The position numbers and the translations under genes are program-made. A model generated the notes under the pieces. The model was not told the DNA's origin. It did not search any database and worked only from the letters and a program-made list of their open reading frames with translations. A DNA stretch of 26,130 bases from CAZKYX01 sp964557125 (GTDB taxonomy: Bacteria; Patescibacteriota; Microgenomatia; Levybacterales; GWA1-39-11), in NCBI GenBank assembly GCA_964557125.1, contig CAZKYX010000016.1, forward strand, positions 1-26,130. The letters run 5' to 3'. Within the stretch, counting starts at the first letter, position 1; every line of letters begins with the position of its first letter. Shown in pieces: positions 1 to 7,958 of this stretch.

Positions 1-30
1 TCCTGAGATAATACCGATTGTTTTTTTCAT
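1..30 (-). CDS. Start of an exported or membrane protein, cut by the window edge
   Basis: Only the first ten codons are visible, reading MKKTIGIISG. A start of ATG-Lys-Lys followed by hydrophobic residues is how most signal peptides in this window begin, including those of the VirB2-like and VirB6-like proteins nearby. It lies downstream of the two pilin-like genes on the same strand, so it may be another member of that envelope cluster. No domain can be assigned. Confidence 0.5.
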   Translation of the reverse strand, partial: MKKTIGIISG

Positions 31-44
31 AAAGCTCTATTCAA

Positions 45-73
45 TTGTTAACAGGTTTTAAAAAAGATGTCAA
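45..73 (-). promoter_or_regulatory. Possible sigma-70 promoter for the edge gene
   Basis: On the minus strand TTGACA (68-73) is followed after exactly 17 nt by TAACAA (45-50), 14 nt before the ATG at 30. The -35 box is perfect and the -10 box is weak (3 of 6). Confidence 0.4.
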
Positions 74-74
74 G

Positions 75-90
75 CCCCGCAACGGCGGGG
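75..90 (-). terminator. GC-rich hairpin after the pilin gene, possible terminator
   Basis: CCCCGC (75-80) and GCGGGG (85-90) form a 6-bp stem with a 4-nt loop, about 40 nt after the stop of the gene at 131-547. On the minus strand a run of T follows only after about 9 nt, so termination would be inefficient. It may instead insulate the promoter that follows. Confidence 0.45.
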
Positions 91-130
91 CGCAGATGCT
101 GAACGTGTCGAAGCATCAAGTGTATGTGTT

Positions 131-547
131 CTATGGTGATGGAGGAATTGGCGCAGCACTTTTTGCTCCACCAATTCCTCCAATGAGTTGTAGGTTAAAG
201 AAGGAGCCAAGTATTCCAATGATAAAGAAGGCGAGGAAGGCTACAAAAAGTCCAACAACGGAAAAGATGATTATTTTTCTGGCGCTTGCCACTTTTTGCT
301 TGTCTCCACCTGATGTTGTCCACATAATTCCTCCCCAAACAATAAAACCCAATGCAAAAAGGACGGTTGTAATAAGAAGAATGGAGATGATAAGCCCAAT
401 AAGGCTTGCCCCGTCAGTGCCAAGTCCACCCGTTGGAATTCCTGAAGGAGCCTGTATTTGGATAGGAGTGCCATTTTCACCAGGAACACTTAAGGCAAGT
501 GCTCCAACTGCGAGTAGGGACACCTTTTCAGTTATAAATTTTTTCAT
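131..547 (-). CDS. VirB2/TrbC-like pilin-type membrane protein
   Basis: 138-residue protein with an N-terminal hydrophobic signal (MKKFITEKVSLLAVGALALS), a Gly/Pro-rich spacer, and two long hydrophobic helices at roughly residues 48-75 and 90-115. The helices are joined by a short polar turn containing WTTSGGDKQKV and a following ARK. This two-helix hairpin with a small loop is the layout of the VirB2/TrbC pilins of type IV secretion systems, and the same turn pattern (TSSGN.E..QGAR) recurs in the upstream gene. It would sit in the cytoplasmic membrane and be assembled into a pilus or pore. Its start codon overlaps the stop of the upstream gene by 4 nt (ATGA, 544-547), so the two are very likely translationally coupled. 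The fold class is well supported; the system it serves is inferred from the neighbours. Confidence 0.75.
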   Translation of the reverse strand: MKKFITEKVSLLAVGALALSVPGENGTPIQIQAPSGIPTGGLGTDGASLIGLIISILLITTVLFALGFIVWGGIMWTTSGGDKQKVASARKIIIFSVVGLFVAFLAFFIIGILGSFFNLQLIGGIGGAKSAAPIPPSP

Positions 548-1854
548 TTTCCAAGACCGGGGAGTTTTAATATATCAACTCCTATGACATTTAATATAAC
601 AAGGGAAAAAATGATAAACAAGAGACCGACTATAGCCGCAGTTAGTGTTTCGCGAGCTCCCTGAATGCCTTCTTTGTTGCCAGACGATGTCATGATTCTA
701 TACCCAGAATAAATAATAAGCACCGTTGCTCCAACAGCTGCAATCGAGAGGATGATTGAAAAAACCCTTGCAATAAAAGCAACAGGGTCTACTGGTATTG
801 GTCCAATTGCAGTATCTACGGCATCACAATTTCTTGCCCTTCCTCCACCAGTTTTGCATGGAAGAAATATGTCGCTTTTCATTCCGAGGCTGTTGAGCAG
901 CTTAAATGTTTCTTTAATATCTGACTCATTTGGGTCGGTAATATCAGGACCGCAGAAGAACGCTTTTTTGGCAGAAATCTGGCAGACCTTTTTAACGTAT
1001 GTGTATCCACCCTGACAACTATCTGACCGAACCCCTCCCTCATTAATTCGTTCATTAACCTCAACCGTGAACTTTCCAGGTAACAGCTTGTAGTCGGCAG
1101 GGAGCTGGCGTCCGAATACATTCTCAACTCCAGCTGGAAAAGTAACCTTTATGGCGCCACTTGCCCCTGTCTCCGTGATGGTTTTACAAACCTCTTGTTG
1201 TATGCTAGGGCCCTTCAAGACGATTTGATAGTTGTTGCTGTTTTTACCCTTATCTTTTCGCAAAATGTCTTGATACACAGTAACCACAATCCCAGTTGAT
1301 GGAATAACAAAATCACTCGGTTTGACATCAAGATGCGGGGCAAGATGATTGACATAAAATGCAGCAACACCTTGAAGGACGAAGGCCTCATCGTCCCCCT
1401 TTTTACCGTTGGAGTAATAGAGCGTAGCATAATACATGTGACCGGGATGGAAAAAGTCTCCCTCACCGCACTTTCCAATCTTTAACTTGTCCGGACCGTC
1501 AGCGCAGACGGTAAAAGAACTATCTGTAAGAGTAACCTTTTTTTCAGTAGGATCAATCATGTTCTTTTTTGCGCCTGTAGTTAGCGCAATTTTTATCAAT
1601 TCCTCCGGCTTTAGATAAACCGTCTGAAAACCACTTCTACACAGGTCCGCTTTTAAGCAAATGAAGTACTCCCCATCAGCTAGGTCCGGAAATGAGATGG
1701 TAACCCCTCTTGTCGAGTCATCAATCGCCTCAAAGTCGGGGTCTACTTTCCATTGAGGAAGTTCTTGTCTGGGAGCATTTTCAGCAAATGCGTTCAAGGG
1801 CGAGATAAAAGAGAAAAACAGAAGAAAAAGAAAAGAGAGCAGAAGTTTTTTCAC
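544..1854 (-). CDS. Secreted-domain protein with C-terminal VirB2/TrbC-like pilin hairpin
   Basis: 436 residues, starting with GTG at 1854. There is a clear signal peptide (MKKLLLSFLFLLFFSFISPL, then NAFAEN). A large extracytoplasmic region of about 320 residues follows, rich in beta-type sequence and with several cysteines (for example CLKADLC, CADGPDKLKIGKC, CQGGYTYVKKVC), which suggests disulfide-stabilised domains. The last 80 residues contain two membrane helices around a turn with MTSSGNKEGIQGARE, matching the pilin hairpin of the next gene. This is best read as a pilin-like anchor carrying a surface domain, part of a type IV secretion or pilus apparatus. A TATTAT box lies 9 nt upstream of the GTG (1864-1869). 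The surface domain's function is unknown. Confidence 0.7.
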   Translation of the reverse strand: MKKLLLSFLFLLFFSFISPLNAFAENAPRQELPQWKVDPDFEAIDDSTRGVTISFPDLADGEYFICLKADLCRSGFQTVYLKPEELIKIALTTGAKKNMIDPTEKKVTLTDSSFTVCADGPDKLKIGKCGEGDFFHPGHMYYATLYYSNGKKGDDEAFVLQGVAAFYVNHLAPHLDVKPSDFVIPSTGIVVTVYQDILRKDKGKNSNNYQIVLKGPSIQQEVCKTITETGASGAIKVTFPAGVENVFGRQLPADYKLLPGKFTVEVNERINEGGVRSDSCQGGYTYVKKVCQISAKKAFFCGPDITDPNESDIKETFKLLNSLGMKSDIFLPCKTGGGRARNCDAVDTAIGPIPVDPVAFIARVFSIILSIAAVGATVLIIYSGYRIMTSSGNKEGIQGARETLTAAIVGLLFIIFSLVILNVIGVDILKLPGLGK

Positions 1855-1880
1855 AATACATTAATAATACATGAATAAAC

Positions 1881-1975
1881 ACAAATAGTTAAATGGATGG
1901 GGAAAATAGCTAAAATGGTCCAATGGTTGCAATAGTTAATAACCATATATCCATGTAGCTATTCGACAATATATC
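1881..1975. repeat. Degenerate inverted repeat, copy A
   Basis: The left arm at 1905-1928 (AATAGCTAAAATGG then TCCAATGGTT) is an imperfect reverse complement of the right arm at 1941-1963 (AACCATATATCCATGTAGCT then ATT), with a 12-nt loop. A further related word, AATAGTTAAATGG, lies at 1884-1896. The 35-nt right-hand segment 1941-1975 matches the segment at 13910-13944 at 28 of 35 positions and resembles 11192-11226. It sits between the ATPase regulator gene and the pilin genes it may control. There is no T-run, so it is not a standard terminator. Confidence 0.65.
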
Positions 1976-1990
1976 TGTTCAATCTTTTTC

Positions 1991-3316
1991 TCAGTTATCA
2001 AATTTATACCCCTTGCCTTTTATGGTGTGGATGTAATGGGGATTGGCAGGGTCCTCTTCCACCTTTTTTCTTAAGCGATAAAAAATCTGGTCAAGGGCTT
2101 GGTCAGTAACCCCTTCAAGTGTTTTTTGCTCTTTCCAGACCGACTGGATAATTTCGTCTTTTGTACAAATTCTCCCCGTGTTATTAATAAGGTAGAGTAG
2201 TAATTTAAATTCTGATGGTGAGAGTTTTTCTGAAATTGAAACTCCGCCTTGCAGTATGTCATTTTTGTCACTATCGTACTCAATTTTTTGCGTGCTTTGA
2301 ACAGAAAGAGTTGATAGATATTTTTCCAGAAGCGGAATAGTAATGGCCCCATTTTTTACAAGTCCCACATGTTCTGTAAATTGAGGCGTAGTATCACCTT
2401 TTCCAAGAGCGGGGGCTTTGAGTGCAATTTGCTCTGATGGCAGAAGAGAGCTCCATATCTCAAAGAGTGCGCCTTGCACAGTTGGTTTTTTGAGCAAAAA
2501 TTCTTCAAGTTTGTCTATTTTTCCAAGCTCAGAGAGTACTGACTCATACGATATTCTAGTCAATTTTCCGTGCCCTCCCGTAAGGCGAATGAGTTCCATT
2601 TTAACTTTCTCATCTCTTTTGTCACGCGTTGATTTTTCTAAAAAAGAAAGGCGAAAAGCCATGCCTGATTCGTCGTACAACCTTACATATATAATGTTGC
2701 CTACGACAAAATCATAAAATTCAGAAAGCATCATTGGGTCAATGAGCTCCTCAAGTGGGCGGGAGATTCCAAATATTACACTAAATCTGTACTTTGCGCG
2801 ATTGCGCAAGATTTTTAGATTTGCGAAGAATTGCGAGGTGACAGAACTCAAGGCCTCATCAAATCTATCAAGTGAAAAAATGATAGTGAGCTTTTTTTCT
2901 GCGGTAAGATAGTCAATGCTTTTTTTAAGTCCCTGAAAGAGTATGAGTTCATCTTGGAAAGAAAGCGCTTCTTTTAAAATTTCATTTATTGTGCTTGCTT
3001 CCTCAGTCATCGCTCGCTCGTTGAGCGAGTAGGAAAGGGATATAAGGACAAATTTTATAAAGTCGGTAAGGGGCCTGTTCTTTGTTTCAGAGCAGTCGAT
3101 ATAAACAAAATGAATAGTTGTTTCATATTTCCCAAAATGTTTTTCGCGTACCTCCTTATTATATGAAAGGAGATTTAATATATTATTTTTACCCGCCCCC
3201 GGAAGGCCTACTAATTGTACCGACTGACCCTTCTGAATAAAGGGAATGAGCTCTGATATTTCCTCGTGACGGGTGTCTTCAGGATAGAGTGACTCAAAAT
3301 GTTTTGGAGCGTCCAT
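1991..3316 (-). CDS. ATPase fused to a C-terminal OmpR/PhoB-type winged-helix domain
   Basis: 441 residues. The N-terminal part is a P-loop NTPase: a Walker A-like GLPGAGKN at residues 37-44 and a Walker B-like stretch IIFSLDRFDE further on. The C-terminal ~90 residues (from SEKLSPSEFKLLLYL to the terminal IHTIKGKGYKF) match the OmpR/PhoB winged-helix effector domain. The design resembles STAND-type regulators, in which nucleotide state controls DNA binding. Unusually, the Walker A Ser/Thr after the lysine is Asn44 (AAA-AAT in the gene), which would weaken Mg-ATP handling. The gene is followed on the same strand by the two pilin-like genes and is divergent from the giant gene at 3618, so it may regulate the envelope cluster. 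It is probably cytoplasmic, with no signal peptide. The target promoters are unknown. Confidence 0.75.
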   Translation of the reverse strand: MDAPKHFESLYPEDTRHEEISELIPFIQKGQSVQLVGLPGAGKNNILNLLSYNKEVREKHFGKYETTIHFVYIDCSETKNRPLTDFIKFVLISLSYSLNERAMTEEASTINEILKEALSFQDELILFQGLKKSIDYLTAEKKLTIIFSLDRFDEALSSVTSQFFANLKILRNRAKYRFSVIFGISRPLEELIDPMMLSEFYDFVVGNIIYVRLYDESGMAFRLSFLEKSTRDKRDEKVKMELIRLTGGHGKLTRISYESVLSELGKIDKLEEFLLKKPTVQGALFEIWSSLLPSEQIALKAPALGKGDTTPQFTEHVGLVKNGAITIPLLEKYLSTLSVQSTQKIEYDSDKNDILQGGVSISEKLSPSEFKLLLYLINNTGRICTKDEIIQSVWKEQKTLEGVTDQALDQIFYRLRKKVEEDPANPHYIHTIKGKGYKFDN

Positions 3317-3323
3317 ACAAAGA

Positions 3324-3336
3324 ATTATAGATTATA
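3324..3336 (-). promoter_or_regulatory. Tandem TATAAT boxes before the ATPase regulator
   Basis: Two perfect -10 hexamers lie back to back on the minus strand (3331-3336 and 3324-3329). The nearer one ends 7 nt before the ATG at 3316, so a transcript from it would have essentially no leader. No clear -35 is present. Confidence 0.55.
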
Positions 3337-3349
3337 TTGTTCGAGATTG

Positions 3350-3371
3350 CCTGCCTTGCCGTTGAGGCAGG
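3350..3371. repeat. Inverted repeat CCTGCCT/AGGCAGG in the divergent intergenic region
   Basis: A 7-bp perfect stem (3350-3356 with 3365-3371) with an 8-nt loop lies 14 nt upstream, in the minus-strand sense, of the first TATAAT of the ATPase regulator. It could be an operator for that gene or a hairpin; no T-run follows on either strand. Confidence 0.45.
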
Positions 3372-3377
3372 TCGAGA

Positions 3378-3386
3378 GCCTCAAAA
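3378..3386 (+). repeat. GCCTCAAAA intergenic motif, copy 1
   Basis: Exact copy of a 9-mer that recurs at 10486, 16355, 17684 and 17790. Here it lies 41 nt upstream (minus strand) of the outer TATAAT of the ATPase regulator. Confidence 0.5.
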
Positions 3387-3521
3387 CCCACTTATTGCCA
3401 AAAATGAGCTAGCTGTTGGGTAGCTGTAAGGTGGCTATCAAGATGAAAAGTGGTGAGCAGGGTATCATGAGCGCATATGAAAGAAAGTCGAGAAATACTG
3501 TTTGATGCAAGTCGATTTAAG

Positions 3522-3550
3522 TTGACAGCACGAAAGTCAGATTCTAAACT
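3522..3550 (+). promoter_or_regulatory. Sigma-70-type promoter for the giant acidic protein
   Basis: TTGACA (3522-3527), a 17-nt spacer, then TAACT-like TAAACT (3545-3550). A transcript would begin near 3557 and carry a small hairpin (TTCTGC 3566-3571 with GCAGAA 3578-3583). An AGGAGA ribosome binding site follows at 3608-3613, before the ATG at 3618. Confidence 0.6.
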
Positions 3551-3617
3551 GAATGGGCAAAGCTTTTCTGCAAATACGCAGAAGGGCGGTATTTCTATGG
3601 AAGTAACAGGAGACGGT

Positions 3618-6600
3618 ATGCCAAAAGATGATACTAATAACGAGCAAGAAGGACTGGGGGCACAAGCAGAGCCACGTGCAAAATCAGCAACAGAACAGCT
3701 ATTTAAAGCACTAGATGAGGTTATAAACCCCGAAAATGAGCCAATGTCAGCAGAGGTTGATAAAATCGTGCGTGAGCGCATGAAAAAGGGTTTGACGCAA
3801 GATCAAGTGCAGGCAGAAAGAGTTATTAGTCTTGAGGAGCAGGGGAGCGCAAGTCTTCAGAGTGAGCCAGTAGTGACACCGCAAAGTGGTGAAAACCCAG
3901 CCGAGCTAATTGTAAAGAGCGTTGATACGGGAGAAATTGGCAAGCTTCGTGATGTTGTGAGTGATGGTCAACTTCTTAATATGATAAAACAAGCAAATCC
4001 AAAAGTTGACAAGGCAAAGCTTGAAAAGGAATTCCAAGAGGTGAGTGGTGAGGGCGATGAGGCTAAATATAGGGAAAAACTTAAAGATGTACTCGCGAAA
4101 GCAATAAGTGGCGAGTTTGAGGAAGGGGAAGCTGCTCAAGAAGAGGAAGTGATAAGTTTGACCACAGATGAAGAAGCGACGACAGAAACCGTTGAAGACA
4201 GTAATGAGTTCGGTTTGAGTCCGGAAGAAGAGGCTGATCCAGTCGTGGTTTTTAAAATGCAGCTTCTTGGTCCGCTGGGAGCTATGATTCGCGCAAAGGC
4301 CGGGGATATGAACGAGAAGATAAGGTACGAGCAAAGAATTGCAGGGCTTCTTGGTCTTGAGGGGGATGAATTTTTACAGAAATATCCCGAAGTCATGCAA
4401 GAGATATTTGGAGAAGAGAATCCTGCTATTCCAGAAGACTTAATTGTTGAAGTAGACACAGAAGAGATAGCACGAGAAAGTGCGATGGACGAGTTCTCAG
4501 CGAGAGATCAAGTGTTTGAAAAATTGTTTGACGATCTTGAAGATGTAAGTTCCCAAGAAATAGAAGCATTCTTAAATGCAGGAGGAGAAGCTCTTGTACG
4601 TCTTCTATCTGATGGAACGGGACACGAGGATCAATACGTCGAGCTGCTGTATGAACTGCTTGAAAAGTCAGGGGATATAAAGGCAGACTTTAAAGACTTT
4701 CTAGCAGAAGTAAGAGCAGACGCCTCTACCGTAGACTCGGATGCAGATAAGGACAAGGAAAATGATGAGGGCGAGCCAGTTCTTGGTCTACGTTATGAAA
4801 GAATAGACAACATAAAGGATAAAAGCGAGTTAGTAGATTATTTACTCGTTTCCATGAAGAGCTTTACCCAAGAGCAGCTAAGACAAACTTTGTTACAAGT
4901 CGGAGAAGGACTTATTCGTACAGCTTCAAATGGAAGTGACAGGGAGGACGAGTTTGCTATAAAGCTGGAAGAGTTAATCATCGGAAGTGGCGATGTTAAA
5001 GGAGAATTTGCCGAACTCTTGGAAGAGGTGAGGCAGGCATCTGCAGATGGAGGAGAAGATGATGGCGGGAAAAAGCCTCCAACGGATAATGAGGCCGGAG
5101 GCGATAAGGACGAGGACGACTATGAAAATTCTGAGGAATATAAAAAAATGGAGGCAAAATGGCTGGATTATCGATTGAAGGAATTTGCATTTAATAATAG
5201 AAGAAAACCATCAGAGGAGGAAAAGGCAAACTTATTAAACGAAAACGATAAGAAATTTATTCTAGTAGGTAGTCCTCCTCCTCTTGAAGTAACAACGAGA
5301 TCTGAGAAGCAGCGTGGGAATGAATGGCTTGAAAAAATAAGAGCAGGATTCAATCAAATAGAAGACATTACTTTTTTCAGAAAGTCACTCAAGGAAATCA
5401 TGTATCCGCGCATCGCTGGTCTCGTAGACCAGCAGTATGCAGGTGAAAATACAACTTTTAAGAAAAAGCTTGACGACATTTTTAATGCAGATAATTTGGA
5501 TTTTGCCAAAGACGAGCTCAATACCTATCTAAGTGAAATAAAGTCTCATTTTGCTCATAGTGCTGAAAAAGAAGAGAGGGAGAAAAAGCCTGAAAGCTTT
5601 GAGGACCTTTTAGAGCTTATCATGAGAAAAGAAACAGACGAGTACAAGACTGGAGGCATTCGAGAGCTTATTGATGAAAATGGTGCAATAAGGCCTGAAA
5701 ATTTTGCTGCATGGGCACGTAAAAAAGGTAGATTTTGGTCTAACTTCAATCCCGATTCAAGCGTTGATTTGTATCGTGAAATTTCAGTTCCTCTGTATTA
5801 CTCACCTCTTGCTTTTAACGAAATGGTTACCAATCCACAGTTCTTTAGAAGAAGAGAGGTGAACCTCGTCGCGGATGAAGACGGAAATCCTGTAGTGGAC
5901 AATCGAACGGGGGAGATTTTGTACAACAATACTTATCACGAAGATAAGTACTACGAAAAAATTAAGGAAATAATCATGAATGATATTTTCTATTACAACC
6001 AGTCCAGAAATTACAATATTGCATACATCGAGACAATGGAGCAGGATGACAAATTGGGAGGTACCGTTGCTGCAATTATGCAGAAGAACGTATTTACAAA
6101 GAAGGGGTTTGAGACTTTCTTCTCACTCCCCGGAACTGCGAGTACTGACTTTACACAAAAGGTTAAAGAGGCAGGGAAAGAGAATTTTCTAGTAGGTGAA
6201 GGTGCTGCTCTGGCAACTACGATATATAACAGCATTTCAGACATACAAGAACTAAGAACGATATTGGGTGATGATTCAACATTTCTTAAGAAAGAATATA
6301 GGGTGGATGATAGTGAAGAGTTGAAGGTTGATATAGAAGGTTTGGGGGTGGATGGGAAAAAGGCAGAATTGAAGTACAGTCTTAAAAAGGGTTCTGGTGA
6401 GGCAAATGTCCCAGGAGTTGGCCCTATAAAATGGGATGAGGACTGGTTTGATGCTGACGGGAAATTAAAAACAGATGAATTTAGCGAAGGTAGATTTGCT
6501 GACTTCATAAACATTTTCAATGAGCAAAAGAAAGATCAGAGAATTATTGATGAAGTAAGACATAGGGTGAGGCAATCAATTATGGAAAAAATACTTCCAA

Positions 6601-7949
6601 AAATGGAGGCAGATGAAGGAATTGTAGCAAGATCCCGAAAGAATGCTGAAAAAAGAATTAGGGCAAGGCAAGATGACTTAAGAACCAAAAAAGTATACTC
6701 CGAGGACCCAGCAAGGCAAGAAGAGGTTCTACAGCAGGAAATAGCTCTTGAAACCCAAAAGCAAATTACGCAATTTGCATATGAAGACGCACTTCATTCA
6801 GAGGAAATAGTATTCACGTCCCTCAGATGGACGGGTGTTGCTGCTAATAATGACACGACTGCGACTGGGTTTGATGCTGGGACAAAATTCTTCCAAACAG
6901 CAGCATATAGAATCCGCCAAGGTGCAGAAAGTCGTGGTGGTGGTGCAGTTGGAAATATTAAAAATATCATGATTTACAAAAGACTTGTTGCACCATTCCT
7001 AATGGGTATTAAGACTGTCAATAATAAAACTCCGCTTGAGCTGGCGCAAGAGATAGCCTTAAATATGAAAAAAACAGATGCAGTAGATGGAAGAGAATTT
7101 GCCGGAAATCTGACAAAGCAGCTAGAATTTGTAAGTAACACGATGAAGGATTACGGAGCAAATCACTATAATCGAGGCGGACAAGTGTTTGAAGGGTTGT
7201 CCGGCGCAAAAGAACTGGATATAGGAAAAGTAGTTCAATACGATCTACATAAGGGTGCGGTTGTAAATAAGGGAGCATTAATATCTGAGGTATGTGAAGG
7301 GCTCTTAAAGCCCGAACGTTACAGGACGTCTACGTACAATGGAACGGATTATTCCAAAGAGTCAAGGTTTATAGAGGCAAACAATATTATTACCCAAACT
7401 CGAACAATTGTGGTAAAAGACGAGAATGGCGATCCAGTAAGAGACGGAAGCGGAAACATAGTAACAGAAGAAGTTAAATATAGAGTTCTTAATTATGAAA
7501 CAAAAGCGTTGGGAGCAGCTATGTATGGAGAGCAAGTTTTTGATAATGCAGAGCTTTTTAAAACAGATGGCAAAATTGATTATGTAAAAGTTCAAAAAAA
7601 TAGAGGAGAATTGTGGAAAGAGGGTGTATCAGTAAGGATTGCTTCAGAACTTGCTTCTCACATTGACCATCATGACCCAGTTGAGCATTGGTCATTGGTA
7701 AAAATTGAAACTTTTTTTGCAGGATTGGGCCTAATTCCAGCAGATATTCATGTAGATGAAAAGAATTTTTGGAACAATCACGCGGAGAAAAAATTCTTTA
7801 ATGAAAAACTCCAAAAGCGTATGAGAAAATTATCAAAAACAGAGAGATGGAGAATATATGGTAGATCTTTTGGGATAGAAGGTGGAGGAGGGTTCTTGGC
7901 TGGTCTTCTAGAAACTCTTGGCGCAATGGTTAAAGAGGCGACTCGCTAG
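3618..7949 (+). CDS. Giant acidic protein of unknown function with an internal repeat
   Basis: 1443 residues from the ATG at 3618. I prefer this start over the in-frame ATG at 3477 because a TTGACA-N17-TAAACT promoter lies inside the possible extension and AGGAGA stands 4 nt before 3618. I recognise no family. The first third is strongly acidic and Gln/Glu-rich. It contains two related ~70-residue modules, at about 4515-4730 and 4830-5045. Both read hydrophobic helix, then GGEALVRLLSDG / VGEGLIRTASNG, then SGDIKADFKDFLAEVR / SGDVKGEFAELLEEVR. A highly charged, low-complexity linker follows (near 5040-5150), then about 900 residues of globular sequence rich in Tyr, Asn and Phe. There is no signal peptide; the only hydrophobic patch is the last 25 residues (GGGGFLAGLLETLGAMV), which could touch a membrane. 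It converges on the VirB6-like gene with 9 nt between stops, so it may be a substrate or cytoplasmic partner of that system, but this is inference. Confidence 0.8.
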   Translation: MPKDDTNNEQEGLGAQAEPRAKSATEQLFKALDEVINPENEPMSAEVDKIVRERMKKGLTQDQVQAERVISLEEQGSASLQSEPVVTPQSGENPAELIVKSVDTGEIGKLRDVVSDGQLLNMIKQANPKVDKAKLEKEFQEVSGEGDEAKYREKLKDVLAKAISGEFEEGEAAQEEEVISLTTDEEATTETVEDSNEFGLSPEEEADPVVVFKMQLLGPLGAMIRAKAGDMNEKIRYEQRIAGLLGLEGDEFLQKYPEVMQEIFGEENPAIPEDLIVEVDTEEIARESAMDEFSARDQVFEKLFDDLEDVSSQEIEAFLNAGGEALVRLLSDGTGHEDQYVELLYELLEKSGDIKADFKDFLAEVRADASTVDSDADKDKENDEGEPVLGLRYERIDNIKDKSELVDYLLVSMKSFTQEQLRQTLLQVGEGLIRTASNGSDREDEFAIKLEELIIGSGDVKGEFAELLEEVRQASADGGEDDGGKKPPTDNEAGGDKDEDDYENSEEYKKMEAKWLDYRLKEFAFNNRRKPSEEEKANLLNENDKKFILVGSPPPLEVTTRSEKQRGNEWLEKIRAGFNQIEDITFFRKSLKEIMYPRIAGLVDQQYAGENTTFKKKLDDIFNADNLDFAKDELNTYLSEIKSHFAHSAEKEEREKKPESFEDLLELIMRKETDEYKTGGIRELIDENGAIRPENFAAWARKKGRFWSNFNPDSSVDLYREISVPLYYSPLAFNEMVTNPQFFRRREVNLVADEDGNPVVDNRTGEILYNNTYHEDKYYEKIKEIIMNDIFYYNQSRNYNIAYIETMEQDDKLGGTVAAIMQKNVFTKKGFETFFSLPGTASTDFTQKVKEAGKENFLVGEGAALATTIYNSISDIQELRTILGDDSTFLKKEYRVDDSEELKVDIEGLGVDGKKAELKYSLKKGSGEANVPGVGPIKWDEDWFDADGKLKTDEFSEGRFADFINIFNEQKKDQRIIDEVRHRVRQSIMEKILPKMEADEGIVARSRKNAEKRIRARQDDLRTKKVYSEDPARQEEVLQQEIALETQKQITQFAYEDALHSEEIVFTSLRWTGVAANNDTTATGFDAGTKFFQTAAYRIRQGAESRGGGAVGNIKNIMIYKRLVAPFLMGIKTVNNKTPLELAQEIALNMKKTDAVDGREFAGNLTKQLEFVSNTMKDYGANHYNRGGQVFEGLSGAKELDIGKVVQYDLHKGAVVNKGALISEVCEGLLKPERYRTSTYNGTDYSKESRFIEANNIITQTRTIVVKDENGDPVRDGSGNIVTEEVKYRVLNYETKALGAAMYGEQVFDNAELFKTDGKIDYVKVQKNRGELWKEGVSVRIASELASHIDHHDPVEHWSLVKIETFFAGLGLIPADIHVDEKNFWNNHAEKKFFNEKLQKRMRKLSKTERWRIYGRSFGIEGGGGFLAGLLETLGAMVKEATR

Positions 7950-7958
7950 ACCAGTTGA

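Noticed and set aside
75..90. CRISPR or phage-type repeat
   Set aside because: No spaced direct repeats of CRISPR length occur in the window; this is a single short hairpin.
3392..7595. Several long open frames opposite the giant acidic gene
   Set aside because: They are antisense shadows of an acidic coding sequence: rich in Ser, Phe and Leu, without ribosome binding sites or recognisable domains.
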